This document shows positions 1-11,726 of a stretch of DNA of 64,000 bases, in pieces (the stretch's first letter is position 1; every line of letters begins with the position of its first letter). The stretch comes from Tamarix chinensis (Eukaryota; Streptophyta; Magnoliopsida; Caryophyllales; Tamaricaceae), in assembly GCA_030549775.1 (NCBI GenBank), contig CM060181.1, positions 38,379,063-38,443,062 of the forward strand, in the 5' to 3' direction. The notes under the pieces were generated by a model that saw nothing but the letters and a program-made list of their open reading frames with translations, was not told the origin of the DNA and did not search any database. The translations under genes were made by a program, and so were the position numbers.

Positions 1-1200
1 TTAACATCTCTATCAAATGGAAGAAGACATACCATGCAACCTAACAATCTCTTTCAAAAAGATCCTAGCTATATGAGATGCATCACAGTCTTGCTTTAAG
101 GAATGAAATGTGCCATCTTTGAAAACTTATCTACCATGAACAAATTTGAATCACGACCCTAGTAGTTTTAGGATACCTAGAATAATATACTAAGGTATCT
201 CCATTTAGAATGTAGAATAGACAATGGAGTGTAAAATCTAGTGTTTTGCTTCCTAGCTTTGCTAAGCTGGCAAGTGTGACATTGGGAAATAACATTAGCA
301 ACATCCTTTCTTAAAGAGGGCTAAAAGAAATGATTAGCTACAAGAATGGCGGTTTTGTCTCCTTTGAAAATTAGGCAAGTATTTCGCCTTCAATTTTTGT
401 TTCCTCTTTTTCCCCAAGGCTATTGGTAGACCATCCACTTGTTTAATCTCTCATTAGATGTTTGGTCAATATTTCTTAGGTGACCCAACAAGTTTCATTT
501 TAGCTAAACGAATTCTATGAATGTTAACCATGCCATAAAATTCAAGATAATTCTTTAGGCAGTCTAACCAATTAAGGAAAGTGGTGATGTTATAATGACC
601 ATCAAAACTAGAGACAATACCTTTTTGGTCACATCATGAATACCTATTATAGCCATAGTCATGCCTAGATGGAGGTCACCTGTGACCTCTTTCTTGACGT
701 CTGTCTCTATGATGGTAAGGTTGGTCATCATAGTTATCATGTATGTAAACCCAATCCTCATAGTTCTTACATTACGACCAATGTTTTCATGGTGAGACTC
801 AAAGTCATCATATCCTCTATGTTCAGTATTTTCCCTCTTACCTGCCAAGGGTGTGGAAGCTAAGGCTGAAAGTGATAGCTGAAAATTCCTTTACCATTGT
901 TCAAGTTAGATCTAGAACTAGGCATCTGAGAACTTGGAGACAAATTAGTTGCCCAATCTTGTTCCATTTTAGTAATAGAACTATGAATTCAATAATCCAA
1001 GGATAGAGACTTGAATGTTATTGATTTGCCTTAATATTTTTACAATATTCGTCTTTCATAGCATCCATATTAGTTTTTAACTTATCAATCACTCCATTCA
1101 TGGCTACTTGAAAATCATGTAAAGTTTGGTTCATATCATCTAACCTTTGATATATTGCTATTGCTCTAGCAATGATCCTAAAACTACATTTTTTTGTTGC
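1..1200 (-). pseudogene. Ty3/gypsy relic, gag fused to integrase
   Basis: Read on the minus strand, about 1160-950 encodes a gag N-terminal segment (MNQTLHDFQVAMNGVIDKL). The stretch 540-380 resembles the gag core (RLAKMKLVG, then KYLP). From about 370 downward the reading is an integrase zinc-binding region with the CxxC pair CHTCQLSKARKQNT (about 305-230), followed at 150-1 by the integrase core (VDKFSKMAHFIP, then EIVRLHGM). Protease, reverse transcriptase and RNase H, which should lie between gag and integrase, are missing. The relic has stops and frameshifts and runs off the left edge of the window. The reading is mine by conceptual translation; family membership rests on well-known plant Ty3 integrase wording. 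Confidence 0.8.
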
Positions 1201-1939
1201 TAATATTAACTAAAACATACAAGTGAAACAAATATTATACTACTACTAAGCTCACATATAGCAAACTAAAGCGAGCAACTTATTTTTGAAAAAAATAATC
1301 ATAAATTATTTTTGGCTCCAAGCAAAATGCCCACTTGTTATGGGTAATCTCAAGACTTAAATCAATCTAGATGAAAGAAGCCAACATTAAGATAAGTTTG
1401 AACCTGATAATCCTTGTTAGGCAAAATAAGTTCGAAACACTTCTAGATTCGGCTTGAAACAAGTTGTAGTTATTATTTATTGATTTTTAATCTTGCTGAC
1501 GGCTTGAAAATTTTGTTTATTTATTTTTTCATAAAACCCTTCAACCAAGATAGATGGAGTATACACAAATGATGTAGCAACCCGGAAGACAACTTGATCA
1601 TTGCAACTTCTAGCATAGTTTGCTAGCAATTGGTAGAGATACACGACCACAATTGATGAGTGCAATGACTAGATGTTAATGACCTTTGATTGCCATTGCT
1701 TGCTATAAATGATAGTCTGTGGTATCCCACATTGCGGGTTGAATTCGCGAGGTGCAAGGAGGTGAGTGGGGCATGAATGAAAAACTCTCCCAAGTTGTGC
1801 TTTCTTCTTATATAATTAACTATCTCACTTTCACTTGTGTGTGTTTAGGCTCTCAATTTATCCAATTCCCCCCACCCCATTTCTTTAATTTTTGGTATGT
1901 TTTATTCTAGGGTTAGGGTTTTGGTCTAAATCAACTTAT
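1201..1939. other. Non-coding stretch, possible LTR piece
   Basis: No gene is visible. At about 1720-1825 the text reads TATCCCACATTG, then CTCCCAAG, then TTATATAATTA, an arrangement seen in plant LTR promoters (a CCCACAT box followed by a TATA box). No matching partner LTR was found, so this is only a hint. Confidence 0.3.
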
Positions 1940-2250
1940 TATGGTTAGCATCATAAAAATTAGGCCGATATTAGGATGTGTGATTTGCCTTTATGGGATG
2001 GAAATCCGACCTTGAAGGCATAAGAATAAATTTTAAAGGAAATAACCATTTTCTACGTTCTGTTCTTTAGGCTATGTTCAAGTAAAGTATTTATCTTTTG
2101 TCGTTAGATGTCTAGATTATTTGTTTTCTACTAGAGGTGGACCTGATTATGAGTATTGATTGAGACCTTAGACTATTGTATCTTCCCCATTCCCTTCTCT
2201 CCTTGACTCTTCTCTTTAATTCTTCATTTTTATCCTACTTATCTCTATCA
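1940..2250 (+). repeat. Ty3/gypsy LTR copy 1 with preceding pol tail
   Basis: About 2046-2250 matches 6957-7187 in the same orientation (shared GATTATGAGTATTGATTGAGA and AGACTATTGT). Just upstream, 2003-2045 matches the end of the pol reading found before the second copy (GACCTTGAAG, then AAATTTTAAA). The LTR ends in CTATCA at 2250. The short length suggests internal deletions. Confidence 0.6.
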
Positions 2251-2253
2251 ACT

Positions 2254-2268
2254 TGGTATTCATGCAAG
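2254..2268 (+). promoter_or_regulatory. Degenerate primer-binding site (tRNA-iMet type)
   Basis: TGGTATTCATGCAAG lies four bases after the LTR end, aligned with the better-preserved TGGTATCAAAGCAAGG at 7360. The core TGGTAT is kept and the rest has decayed. Confidence 0.5.
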
Positions 2269-2284
2269 TTTAATTCCATATTTT

Positions 2285-3231
2285 ATTGGGAAACACACAA
2301 TTCTATGCTAATTTGTCTAAAAAAAAAATTAAATTGGAGGAAAGCCCCATTTTAAACCCCAATCTAAATCTACAAAACCTTCAATTCATCACAAATCTCT
2401 CAAATTGAAACCAAAACCGTTCAATTTGACCTTCATAATACGCATTTAAACCCTAATGGAGCCCTACTTCAACCAAATCCCCCTCTTAAATCAATCAGAT
2501 AGATTGAAACACTAAACCTAGAATCACTAGTACCACAAATTGATGGATTTAAGAAACAATTGAAAAAATTGATTGCCTAAACACACTCAAATCAAAGTAA
2601 GAGAGCGATTTACCTAAGAAAAACACAATCAAACTCATATAGGCAGAACTATTTGTTGGGTGTTCGCACATCGCATTACAGGGTCATCAGTATCTGTCAC
2701 TTCTGAGCATCGCTCAACACCATAGGTCTTGGCTGCTTTGTTCAGGAATTGTTAGCAACGGTGGTTGCCCTCCTTCAACTTCCTCAGTGACAACTAAATG
2801 TATGGAGTGATTTTATTTTTTTTTTTGTTGTGGTGGGAAGTTGTTTACATGGTTTTAATTTTTCGTTCCACGAGTTTAAAAAAAGGGAAAAGAGCTCTAG
2901 TGCTGAGGAGTCAGAACGTATCATATTTAGCAATAATTACCAAGTTCAAACATATTTTTTTGTTGAGTTGTTTTCTCTTTACTGCGTTAGGACTTGAGAC
3001 TATCCGTAATGAACTGGTTAATTTATTTGGAGCAAACATTTATCTGTGATTTTATTTATTCTTAAATAAATTTCATATAAATATACATATTTGTATTTAT
3101 ATAAGACTGGACAATTCCATACTATTATCGCTTTAAGTTCCTATGTGTATGCTTAGTACAAATTTGATATTTGTTTTGATTTGTGTGTTTTAGTGAATTC
3201 CACAAAAAAAAAAGTTCATTTTACGACCTAC
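2285..3231. other. Non-coding, with an inverted copy of a 7195-7320 segment
   Basis: No gene seen. About 2335-2560 (CTAAATCTACAAAACCTTCAATT region) is an inverted, diverged match to 7195-7320 (AATTAAAGGTTTTGTGGATTTAG). The remainder is AT-rich and unassigned. Confidence 0.45.
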
Positions 3232-3440
3232 ACTAGATTAATGCTAGTAGATCCAACTAGACGATATGAACAAAACTTTGCATGATTTTCAAGTGCTAAT
3301 GAATGGAATGATTGATAAGTAGAAAACTGATGTCGATGCTATGAAAAAGAGTATCATAGAGATATAAAGGAAAATCACCAACAAATTGTGGTATTGAAAA
3401 CTAGGTTAAAGGTCTTCAAATCTTTGTCCGTGGATTAATA
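3232..3440 (+). pseudogene. Ty3/gypsy gag fragment
   Basis: The plus strand reads DDMNKTLHDFQVLMNGMIDK, then a stop, then KTDVDAMKKSI. It closely matches the gag start of the minus-strand relic at 1-1200, so it is a second copy of the same family in the opposite orientation. It carries in-frame stops and is cut at about 3440-3450 by the LTR fragment that follows. Confidence 0.7.
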
Positions 3441-3449
3441 CGTTAGGTG

Positions 3450-6279
3450 TTCATTGTTATGGTACTGAGTAAGCTAAGTTGCTTCCTCAATATACACAAG
3501 CATGCTAATTTATTATAATATATGACATGCATCATGGTAGGACTTTGTGCATATAAGTAAGATTGTATAACACATGCCATCATATTTAACATCATCATAG
3601 TATAAACATCATGCTTAGAATACCATAGCACTTTCACATAACCACTTGTATGAGCAATGGCATAGACTAGCCCAACAACTCCTAGGGTTATTTCCATTTA
3701 TCCAATTTCAAGTGCATGAGTCAACTCAAACCATTTAGTTAACCATTTCATTACTTCCTTTGCATAGCCAATTGTCAACCATTCATAATCATTAACCAGT
3801 ATTTACCAACCATGTTTTATTATCGTTGAGTGATAGACTGTGCACCACTCCATGGTCTCACATACCATGGAAGCCTATCCAAGAAGGGACATAAAGTCTA
3901 GGCTGAAGCCAAACATCACAATGGAGATAAGTCCAGGCCGAAGCCAACCAATATGGACATAAGTCCGGGTTGAAGCCAACTACCTAGGTAACCAGACCCT
4001 TCTTTATCGATACCTCCTAGTACATCATCAGTGCTTAGAGTAGTTAAGGCATTGGGACTTCTTAGGATCATGCCCGAAGGCAAAGCTTGAAAGCAGCAAA
4101 TACGTTTGAAGGCAGACTAACCTTCGGTAGCTAATCGAGTATTGGGTAACCCAGACCCAGACCCAGACCCATACTCAACTCAACTTTCTTTCACTTAAGT
4201 GATTAGTATTTTATTCATAAGGATGGGTGAATATACGAGGCCCATGCAAGCAACTAAGGTAAATTCCTGTATTAAACCATATTAATCCTTTAATTTCCAA
4301 TTTTCCCAGCCATGTGGGTATCTAATTGCCCTTGGCCAAATTTAGTTATGTCCACCATATGGTTTAATTCATACCCTTACTGATTCCTATTACTCTTATC
4401 TCCATATGGTTTATTATCACTTATCATAAGTGAAGTACACCTTTAGCCTTTACATTACTCATAATGTATGCCATAGGATATGATCCATTTGAATCCCTTA
4501 ATTATGCCAATAGTCCATGCTAATATCTGTATTTTTATCTCATTAATAATTATGGTATAGTCCCAAACATAACCCCCAAGCATAACCGAACCATAATGAA
4601 ATAAATCATGCAAACCAATCGATCGGTTGCACTAACTAGTCGATCGATTTGACTGAACCAAACCATGCTTCCTTCAAATCGATCAATCGGTTTGGGCAAA
4701 CCAATTGACTGTTCATAGACCAATTGATTGGTTTTGCCAAACTAGCCGATGGGTTTAAGTAGAGAACAAGACCAAGGTCTCTACAGGCGTACCGGTTGAT
4801 TGTTCTAAGAATTAGTTGATCGGTTTGACTTAATCGGTCGATCGGTTTGCCCTAACGCAACACCACTTCACAAATTTCATGTACATTCTTGCATAAAAAT
4901 TATTTCTAACCACATTAGAGCATGTATTAACATCAACTAATATATTTCTAACCAGATTAGTATGCATTTCTCTCCATACATCATCATAGCCTATTTTATC
5001 CATTTTCATGCTCTTTACTGAATTTATGTCATTTCAGCATGCAATTCATGCATACAACTACATTTCTTCATACCAACATGTATCAACCAACTAAAGACAT
5101 CACCTTTCATGTAAGAACACGTGCTAAACGTTTTAAGAGCAAGAATTACTTGAGGTAAATTAAATCCCCTTAAAAACAAAATTTCTAAATTTGTGAAAAT
5201 TTTAACTCTTAAAACCTTAAAAACCAAAATCTTAACTCAAATATTATACCAAAACTTCATCAAATTTCGAAAAGAAAACAGAAAGGAATAAGGACATACC
5301 ACTGAGACAAAAATAGAGAAAAGCTCAACTGGACCACTCAATCTTTTTCCAAAATCTAATCTTGCCTTGCTTATCAATTGAAACAAGAGAGAGCTATAGA
5401 TAGGATCATAATAGTGTGCAAAATAAATTGGCAAGTGCTCAAAGTGTGGAAAGAAGAGAGGACAATGCAGAACTTAGGGGAGTTCGGTGGCTGAAAGAGA
5501 CTGAATTGCAGGGATGATTGGGACTATTTATAGCCAACTAATTGAGGGGAAACACAAAAGGTTCGGAAGGCAACTCAAAACCCTTCTATTGATTGTTTGA
5601 ATTCAATCAGAACGGACAAATTTATCTAGGATTTGTTGACCTAGTCTCCCGAGCTCAATTAGTGACTCTGGGGAACTCAAGTCAATTAGACCAGAATTAG
5701 TATACATGAATGAAGAAATGGGAGATCAGCGTGGAAGGAATCTTCCAACTGCTCAGAAGCATGCCTGAGGTCGAAGTAATCAATCTCAGAATTAGATAGA
5801 GGAGAGAGGAGGAAGAAGATAATGGCTGAGGTCATCTCTCTTCCTTATTTGTCTCAATCAACCTCCAGAACAAATTGAGGTAATATTTTGTGTTAAACAC
5901 ATCATGAAAATGGTTAGGAATATCTTAGGGACAATCATTATGAGCAAGGTTACATTTTAGTATAAGGGATTTCCAAAAAAAATCAAATTTGGAAACGTGA
6001 CTAGCTCAATAAACCAATTGATCGGTTGGGTCTACCGGTTGATTGTTCATCCACCAATCGATCGGTTTCCCCCAACCAGTTGATTGGTTTGGTCGAAGAA
6101 CCTAATTTGGCTAAAACGACAAACCAATCGATCGATTTAGGGTGATGGGTTTGTCTGTAAAACTCAATAAACTTCATTTTCCAACGCGATTCCAAATCAT
6201 AAGATTGAATTAAAATCAAAGGTTCAAAAATTGATAAAAATTCTCATCTATCCATTACACAAAAGTGTAGGGTATTATA
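3450..6279 (-). repeat. Long LTR fragment, family C
   Basis: The piece starts abruptly at TGGTACTGAGTAA, a motif also inside family B LTRs (54158 and 43775), so its left end is truncated. It ends at GGTATTATA (6279), a decayed version of the GGATTACA or TATTACA end of families A and B. It contains three units of about 40 bp around GACATAAGTCCGGGTTGAAGCC (3889-3985), two clusters of near-palindromes AACCAATCGATCGGTT (4610-4860 and 6000-6140), and on the minus strand a TATA-like GGCTATAAATAG (about 5524-5535). The TATA-like site suggests the LTR points to the minus strand. No protein is encoded. Confidence 0.6.
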
Positions 6280-6945
6280 GAAATATTGCACGACATTTGC
6301 CCTTTGATTTGGTGTCATTGCCTATTGAGGCCTGCTGAATCGGCTAAAACTTTTGCACAAGATATTCATGATTTCCATACGGATATCTGGCAGAGTAATG
6401 CAAATTACAAACTGGTTTTTGATGCGCATTGTAGAAATTTAGAGATTAGTAAGGGTGATTATGTAATGGCTCACATTCTTCTTGGAAGATTTCCTAAACA
6501 TTCTTGTAACAAGCTTTTTGCCTAGGCTTTGAGACCTTTTCAGATTATAAAGCATCTTGGATCTAATATCTATCAGTCCTATATTCAATATTGAGGATTT
6601 AACTCCATGTTAAGGTACTTTTGAGCCTCTCACTTCTTATGCAAGTGTGACTAATGGTTTTGTTACTTAGTTCTTGAGCATTCCCCCACACAACCATGGC
6701 TAGAGATGAAATTGAAGCTATTCTTGAAGATGAAGTTGTACTAATAGAGGGTATCAATGTTATCTTGTGTAATAGAAAAGCTATCCATCATTAGATAACT
6801 CTTGAATTCAAGATGATAATCTACATTGTTTGACTCTAGATGTGCTTGATGACTACATGCTAACTCGCGAGAGGTAAGTTCTTCCAAGTCCGAAATTCGA
6901 CCTTGAAGACATTTGAGGAAGAAATTTAAAAATAGGACAAGCATT
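6280..6945 (+). pseudogene. Ty3/gypsy integrase C-terminus plus chromodomain, degenerate
   Basis: The reading PAESAKTFAQDIHDFHTDIW (6340-6400) followed by GDYVMAHILLGRFPKHS (about 6456-6507) is the C-terminal region of a plant Ty3 integrase. After stops the frame continues with RPFQIIKHLGSN, then a chromodomain start IEAILEDEVV (about 6710-6740), and a chromodomain end recognisable as LDVLDDYM (about 6836-6860). Several frameshifts break it. The chromodomain places the element among the chromoviruses. It is entered directly from the right end of the family C LTR fragment. Confidence 0.75.
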
Positions 6946-6956
6946 TTATGGGGGCT

Positions 6957-7356
6957 ATTATTTTTTTGTCAATCAATTAGGTGGTCATTATTTTCTATCT
7001 TTTGTTATTATCTTTTAGGCTACTATTGAGTAGAATATTTGTCTTTTGCTTTTAGAAGTCTATATAAGGATTATTTGTTTTATGTGAGAGGCAGATTTGA
7101 TTATGAGTATTGATTGAGAAATAAGACTATTGTTTCTTCCTTATTCTCTTCTCCCAATTTTTCCTTCTAGCTTACTAATCGCTATCATTATGAGACTTGA
7201 ATTGATGATTTTGGGACCAATTTAAGTGATTTGCTACAAATTAAAGGTTTTGTGGATTTAGGCTAGAGTTTTGAATCGAAGCTCTAACAATTGATCATCA
7301 ACAACTTCTAGCTTTTATCTTATTTGATTCTCCAATTCTCCTTATAATCTCTATTA
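6957..7356 (+). repeat. Ty3/gypsy LTR copy 2
   Basis: This is a direct repeat of the LTR at about 2046-2250, following the chromodomain end. The shared part ends near GCTATCA (7187). About 150 bp of extra sequence (7188-7330) is then followed by a second copy of the LTR tail (CTCCTTATAATCTCTATTA). The extra piece matches 2335-2560 in inverted orientation, so something was inserted with duplication of the LTR tail. Confidence 0.6.
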
Positions 7357-7359
7357 ACT

Positions 7360-7375
7360 TGGTATCAAAGCAAGG
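7360..7375 (+). promoter_or_regulatory. Primer-binding site for initiator tRNA-Met
   Basis: TGGTATCAAAGCAAGG differs by few bases from the usual plant PBS TGGTATCAGAGC. It lies four bases after the LTR end. Reverse transcription would have been primed here on the plus strand. Confidence 0.75.
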
Positions 7376-8330
7376 TTGAATGCCCATACTTTGCTGCTGG
7401 AAATAATGAATAGATAAGAAGGAAGAATTAAGAAGAAATTAGTTGACCTAGCCAAGTTGGAAGTCGTTACAAGTTAAGTTGACCAAGGAGAATCAAGAAC
7501 AGGATAAGATGCATGTTGAGACCATTTCTTGCCTTGAGCAAACCCTTTTGTAGCATGGGGAGTAGTGTAATTACCATCAACTAAACTTCCCCTATCTGAT
7601 GAGGCACGTCTAAAATTCAAATGGCTCTAAGGCTTCAAACAACTTTGAAGCTTCGAAAATCTACATCAACGCTGGAGTGACTGTCCAAATGTTCAAAAAA
7701 GTCTTTAACACGAGAAGATCAAGCTTGTAGATAGCAGTCTGCTGCTCCAACCATCACTCACCCACTTTCTATCACCCATGCCACCAACCACAATAGCCCC
7801 AACACGACCCCAAAGGTCACCAACCCTTCAACACCTCAACCATGAATTGTTGAACCTATGACACAGCCCTAGAGGCCACCACTCACCATCACCCTTGTTT
7901 ATTATCCAATGGCTCTACCATCAACCACTCTCACAAATCACTCAGTAGCCATTGCCATTTATATGCCTACCTCCAACTATCTTGACCTCCTTTCAACCAT
8001 CATAGGGGAACTATAAGGGTTGTCCAAGCTTACACACCTATCGTCACCATTTCCTCACCTTCCTATTTCCAACCAAGGCTCCAACTCATTATCAATCTTT
8101 TTTTTGTAGCCCCCTGATCTCATAGCCCCTTGAGCTTCTAACTCTCTACTTTGGCGTTCCGTTAGAAAATTTAGAGCGTCCAACATTACTACCATCAACG
8201 AAGGTTCCCAACAACATTTCTAGCCAAGCCCAGGCCTAATTTGTTTATATTAGGAAGTTCTAAAATACAACTTCATTGGGCCATGACGGTCCTATTTTGG
8301 TTGGTATAGCACTATAATCACTTCAATACA
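7376..8330 (+). other. Retroelement leader and gag-like remnant, no open frame
   Basis: It follows the PBS, so it should be leader and gag of the next tandem copy, but only a lysine/glutamate-rich coil-like reading at 7390-7560 hints at that. The stretch 7740-8060 is rich in CCA/ACC and reads as proline- and threonine-rich peptide with stops. No domain is recognised. Confidence 0.4.
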
Positions 8331-8780
8331 ATAATGAGAGCATATTCACTTCTACGGCCTAGTAGTTCAAACGTGGAAGTAAATTGAATATATGATCTTG
8401 TATGAGATTTAGAATGTGATTCTATACGAACGTGTGTTTGTTGGTAATATGTAGTAGTGGAGATAAGTAAAGATACAACAAGTGGGATTTACATGGTTCA
8501 ACTAACTCTAGTTTACGTCAACGGCTAGCTTAGCTTCACAATTAATGTACTCTGAAGTCAAGTAATACAAGTCCAACACTAGCTCTAGATTTAAGCCCCC
8601 TCAACTAGTTCTAGTTGAGCTATCCCAATTGCAATTTTGTAATTGCTCCCAAAGTACTCTTGTGCCCCAAAATGTACTTAACTTAAGCATCTCTCTAAAA
8701 TGATTACGAATATCAAATGCTTGAAATTTTGCTTTCAAAAGCTAAATGTTCTCGTTCCTCTCAATGACAAGAATTATTCT
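8331..8780. repeat. Possible LTR fragment
   Basis: GGGATTTACATGGTTC (8489-8504), followed by TTACGTCAACGGCTAGC and AAGTCCAACACTAGCTCTAG, resembles a layout common in plant retrotransposon LTRs. No second copy lies in the window, so the call is weak. Confidence 0.3.
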
Positions 8781-9450
8781 CCCTGAAAATTCTATGCTAA
8801 TGGTTGAATGCTTGTAAACTCATTTATGCCCTTGTGCTCGTGTTTTTACTTGTAGCTCGCTAATTCTTCATCTTCATTTTCTCATGTAGACTTGTACACC
8901 TAAGTAAGATCTCTGAAAAGGAAGGTTTTATTTTCAACAATATTTTCACAAAAACTTTCATTTTTAATCCACAAATGCAAGGATAATCCACGATTTCCTA
9001 AATTTGATCTTGCAGTTCGTATAATGGAATTGTGGAAATGGGATTTATCTTTTTAATAGAAAGTCAATAACTCTTTTATAGAAAACTATATGTGAGGAAG
9101 TATATTAGAAAAAAACATTATTTTTCTTTTTCAACATTTCTTCAAATATAATGGTGAAATATTTCTATAATCTGAAAATTCTCCTTAGGAGGCTACTTCA
9201 AATCATATGATATCTAAGAAATCTTCAAATGTGCAAATATTTTTCACATGAGATCTTTTGTGACTAGCATATTTTGATGATACCAAATATGATACAACAC
9301 TATGTGCTCAATCTAGTTCTACATGCTATCGGCTTGCTTTAAACCTTTATCCAAGCACTTTGCATAGCTTGTTCTCTGAGAACTTTTCTTGTTTTGATAC
9401 TATATCGTGATGGTTCTTTTTGTATGTTTCTAGGCTTCATGTATGATGCG
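8781..9450. other. No gene seen
   Basis: AT-rich sequence without coding potential, recognisable repeats or RNA genes. Confidence 0.5.
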
Positions 9451-10314
9451 TGTAGGAAGCAATGGTTTGGCGAACGGGCGGGTTTATGGTTGAATTAAAC
9501 AAAATTGATGTGATTTTATGTGATAGACGATTAGATGATGAGAAGAATGGTGATGATGAATAATTTTAGGGATATGAATGAAGAAACACGTAAAAAAAAA
9601 ATTCTTCAAACTAACTTTGAAAGGACTTACAAAAATAATTCTCAAAGAATCTCTAATAAAAAACACACACGATAAGCTTAATTGACACATAATTAATGCA
9701 AATAGTTTCTTAAGTTATTATTCACAAGGAATTAATAAATAAGAGGAAAACTTTCAAAGAGAACAAAGTTTATTAAAAGTCAACATATGATTTAAGCATG
9801 CATTACATGAGTATTTATATGTTATATGATCACGTCCTCTACTAACCTCCTCACTAACAAGAAAAAGTAAATATAAATATGATAAACTAACATGTATTTA
9901 CCACTAGTTACGCCAAAGACAAACCAACAACTCCTAAACAATATAAAACAAATCCTAACAAATTCTCAATAATATAAAACATTTAACAACCTAATTAAAG
10001 GATAAAAACGTGCATAACAACTAATGTTAATAACTAAGAAATTAACAACTTTATTAAAAGCTAAATCAAGATGTAATTAAAGAGAAATACGCCAAATCTT
10101 ATCCGTTTCACACATAAAAAATCATCTTGACTATTTTCCAGTAAAATGGACTCAACATTCTATAAAAAAACTCAAAACTGAGATCTAAAATTAATAAAAT
10201 TTTTAATGCTATCCGTATTATAGGGTAAATATGTTTGCTCATAAATTGAAGCTTCCTCAATTCTGATGCGAGAATAATCCAATCTTCAAGGTCTTTTGAC
10301 ATATTCCTGCATCA
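9451..10314 (-). repeat. LTR 1 of a tandem non-autonomous LTR element
   Basis: It starts TGTAGGAAGCAATGGTTTGG and ends at CATCA, just before the polypyrimidine TTCTCCCTTTTT. It matches 10945-11726 (continued at 18132-18207) and 18802-19554. The polypyrimidine at its right end reads as a polypurine tract on the minus strand, giving the orientation. About 864 bp; no coding. Confidence 0.7.
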
Positions 10315-10944
10315 TTCTCCCTTTTTAAAATAATGTGTCTCTAAATTTGCTTGCTTAGACTTGTACAGCCTTTGACCTCTCAGAAAATTTTCAAGTTAAT
10401 CCATGTCCTTGAATTCCTTCATTAGTTCTGCAACTTGGAATGCCTTGAATTGAAAGTTAATGAAAATCATTATCTTTAAACTTCAAGTTGATGAAAAATT
10501 TTAGGCCTCTTTGAATGGCAATTCCTTTAGCAACAAACTTGGGAAGATATTGCTATCATTTTCCAAAGTTCTTTCTAACTTATATTTATGGTGTTGTCCT
10601 CCCATTGTTTTGATACTTTCACAACCAAAGCATGAGAAACACCCTTCTTGTCACTATACCATCCAAATCATGTTGCTTCAAATGCTCATCTTTCTTTTCA
10701 CAATCTTGAGAATCGATCTTGTCATTTTGACAATCTCATTGATCTTGTTGCACTTGTAACCATATACATTCTTTGCAATCGATCTATAATACTTTAAAGT
10801 CCTTATTGAATATCATGATTTAACTTTATGTTTAATTGTAGACAATCACCTAAGGTTGTGAATACTTGTTGAAAACTATCCATTTTTTAATCAACTAGTC
10901 TTCTTGGATTGTTAAAGCTCTTAGAACATCTTCAAAGGTTTGTG
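10315..10944 (-). mobile_element. Short interior 1 of the tandem LTR element
   Basis: About 630 bp between LTR 1 and LTR 2. It begins (minus-strand 3' end) with a polypurine tract, TTCTCCCTTTTTAAAAT on the plus strand. The interior matches 18208-18801 throughout (for example GAATACTTGTTGAAAACTATCCATT). No gag or pol is readable. In the sister copy one frame gives a short cysteine-containing peptide (CKECGYQC) broken by stops. No clear primer-binding site was found at the LTR 2 side. Confidence 0.6.
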
Positions 10945-11726
10945 TGTGTGAAGTGATAGTTTGGTGAATGGGTGGGCTTGTGGTTGGACTAAACATAATT
11001 GATGTGATTTTATGTGATGAACGATTAAATGATTAGCAGAATGGTGATGGTGAACAGTTATAAGGTAGGGGTATAAATGAAAAAACACACCTCACAAAAA
11101 TAACTCCTAAAATATCTCTAATGATGAACACACACGATAAAATTCACTAGTTAACTCATGATTAATTATGATAGAATTAATAAAAAGGGTTTTTTAATTT
11201 ATTCAACTCACAAAGAATTGATAAATAAGTGGAAAAATCCCAAAGCATTTTTTTTTAATCAAAACTTAAATATTATTCAACTCAACATATGATTTCAACG
11301 TGTATTACATGAATATTTATACGTCATATGATCACCTTCTCAACTAACCTCATTACTAATTAGAAAGACTTAAATCTAAATATGAAAAACTAACACTTGT
11401 TCACATTGTATATACAAGTCACATGCTAAAGACAAACTAAACAAATCTTAAACAAGATAAAACAAACTCTAAATAAGATAAAATAACCTCTAACAACCTA
11501 ATGAAAGGATAAAAATGTAGAAAACAACCAAACCTTAATAACTAATCAACTAACACCTTAATTAAAAGCTACGCCTATGTGTAAATAAAGATAAGCCCAT
11601 TAAATCTTATTTGTTTCACATGTAAAAAATCAGATTGACTATTTTAGTGTAGTACGAATATAACTTTGTGTAGAAAACTCAAAATTTGGATATGAAATTA
11701 ATAATTTTTCCAAGGTAAATATGTTT
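10945..11726 (-). repeat. LTR 2 of the tandem element, left part
   Basis: It starts TGTGTGAAGTGATAGTTTGG and follows LTR 1 base for base until AAATATGTTT (11717-11726), where the 6.4 kb Ty3 element interrupts it. It resumes at 18127 with TGTTTGCTCATAAATTGAAGC and ends at 18207. Confidence 0.75.
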
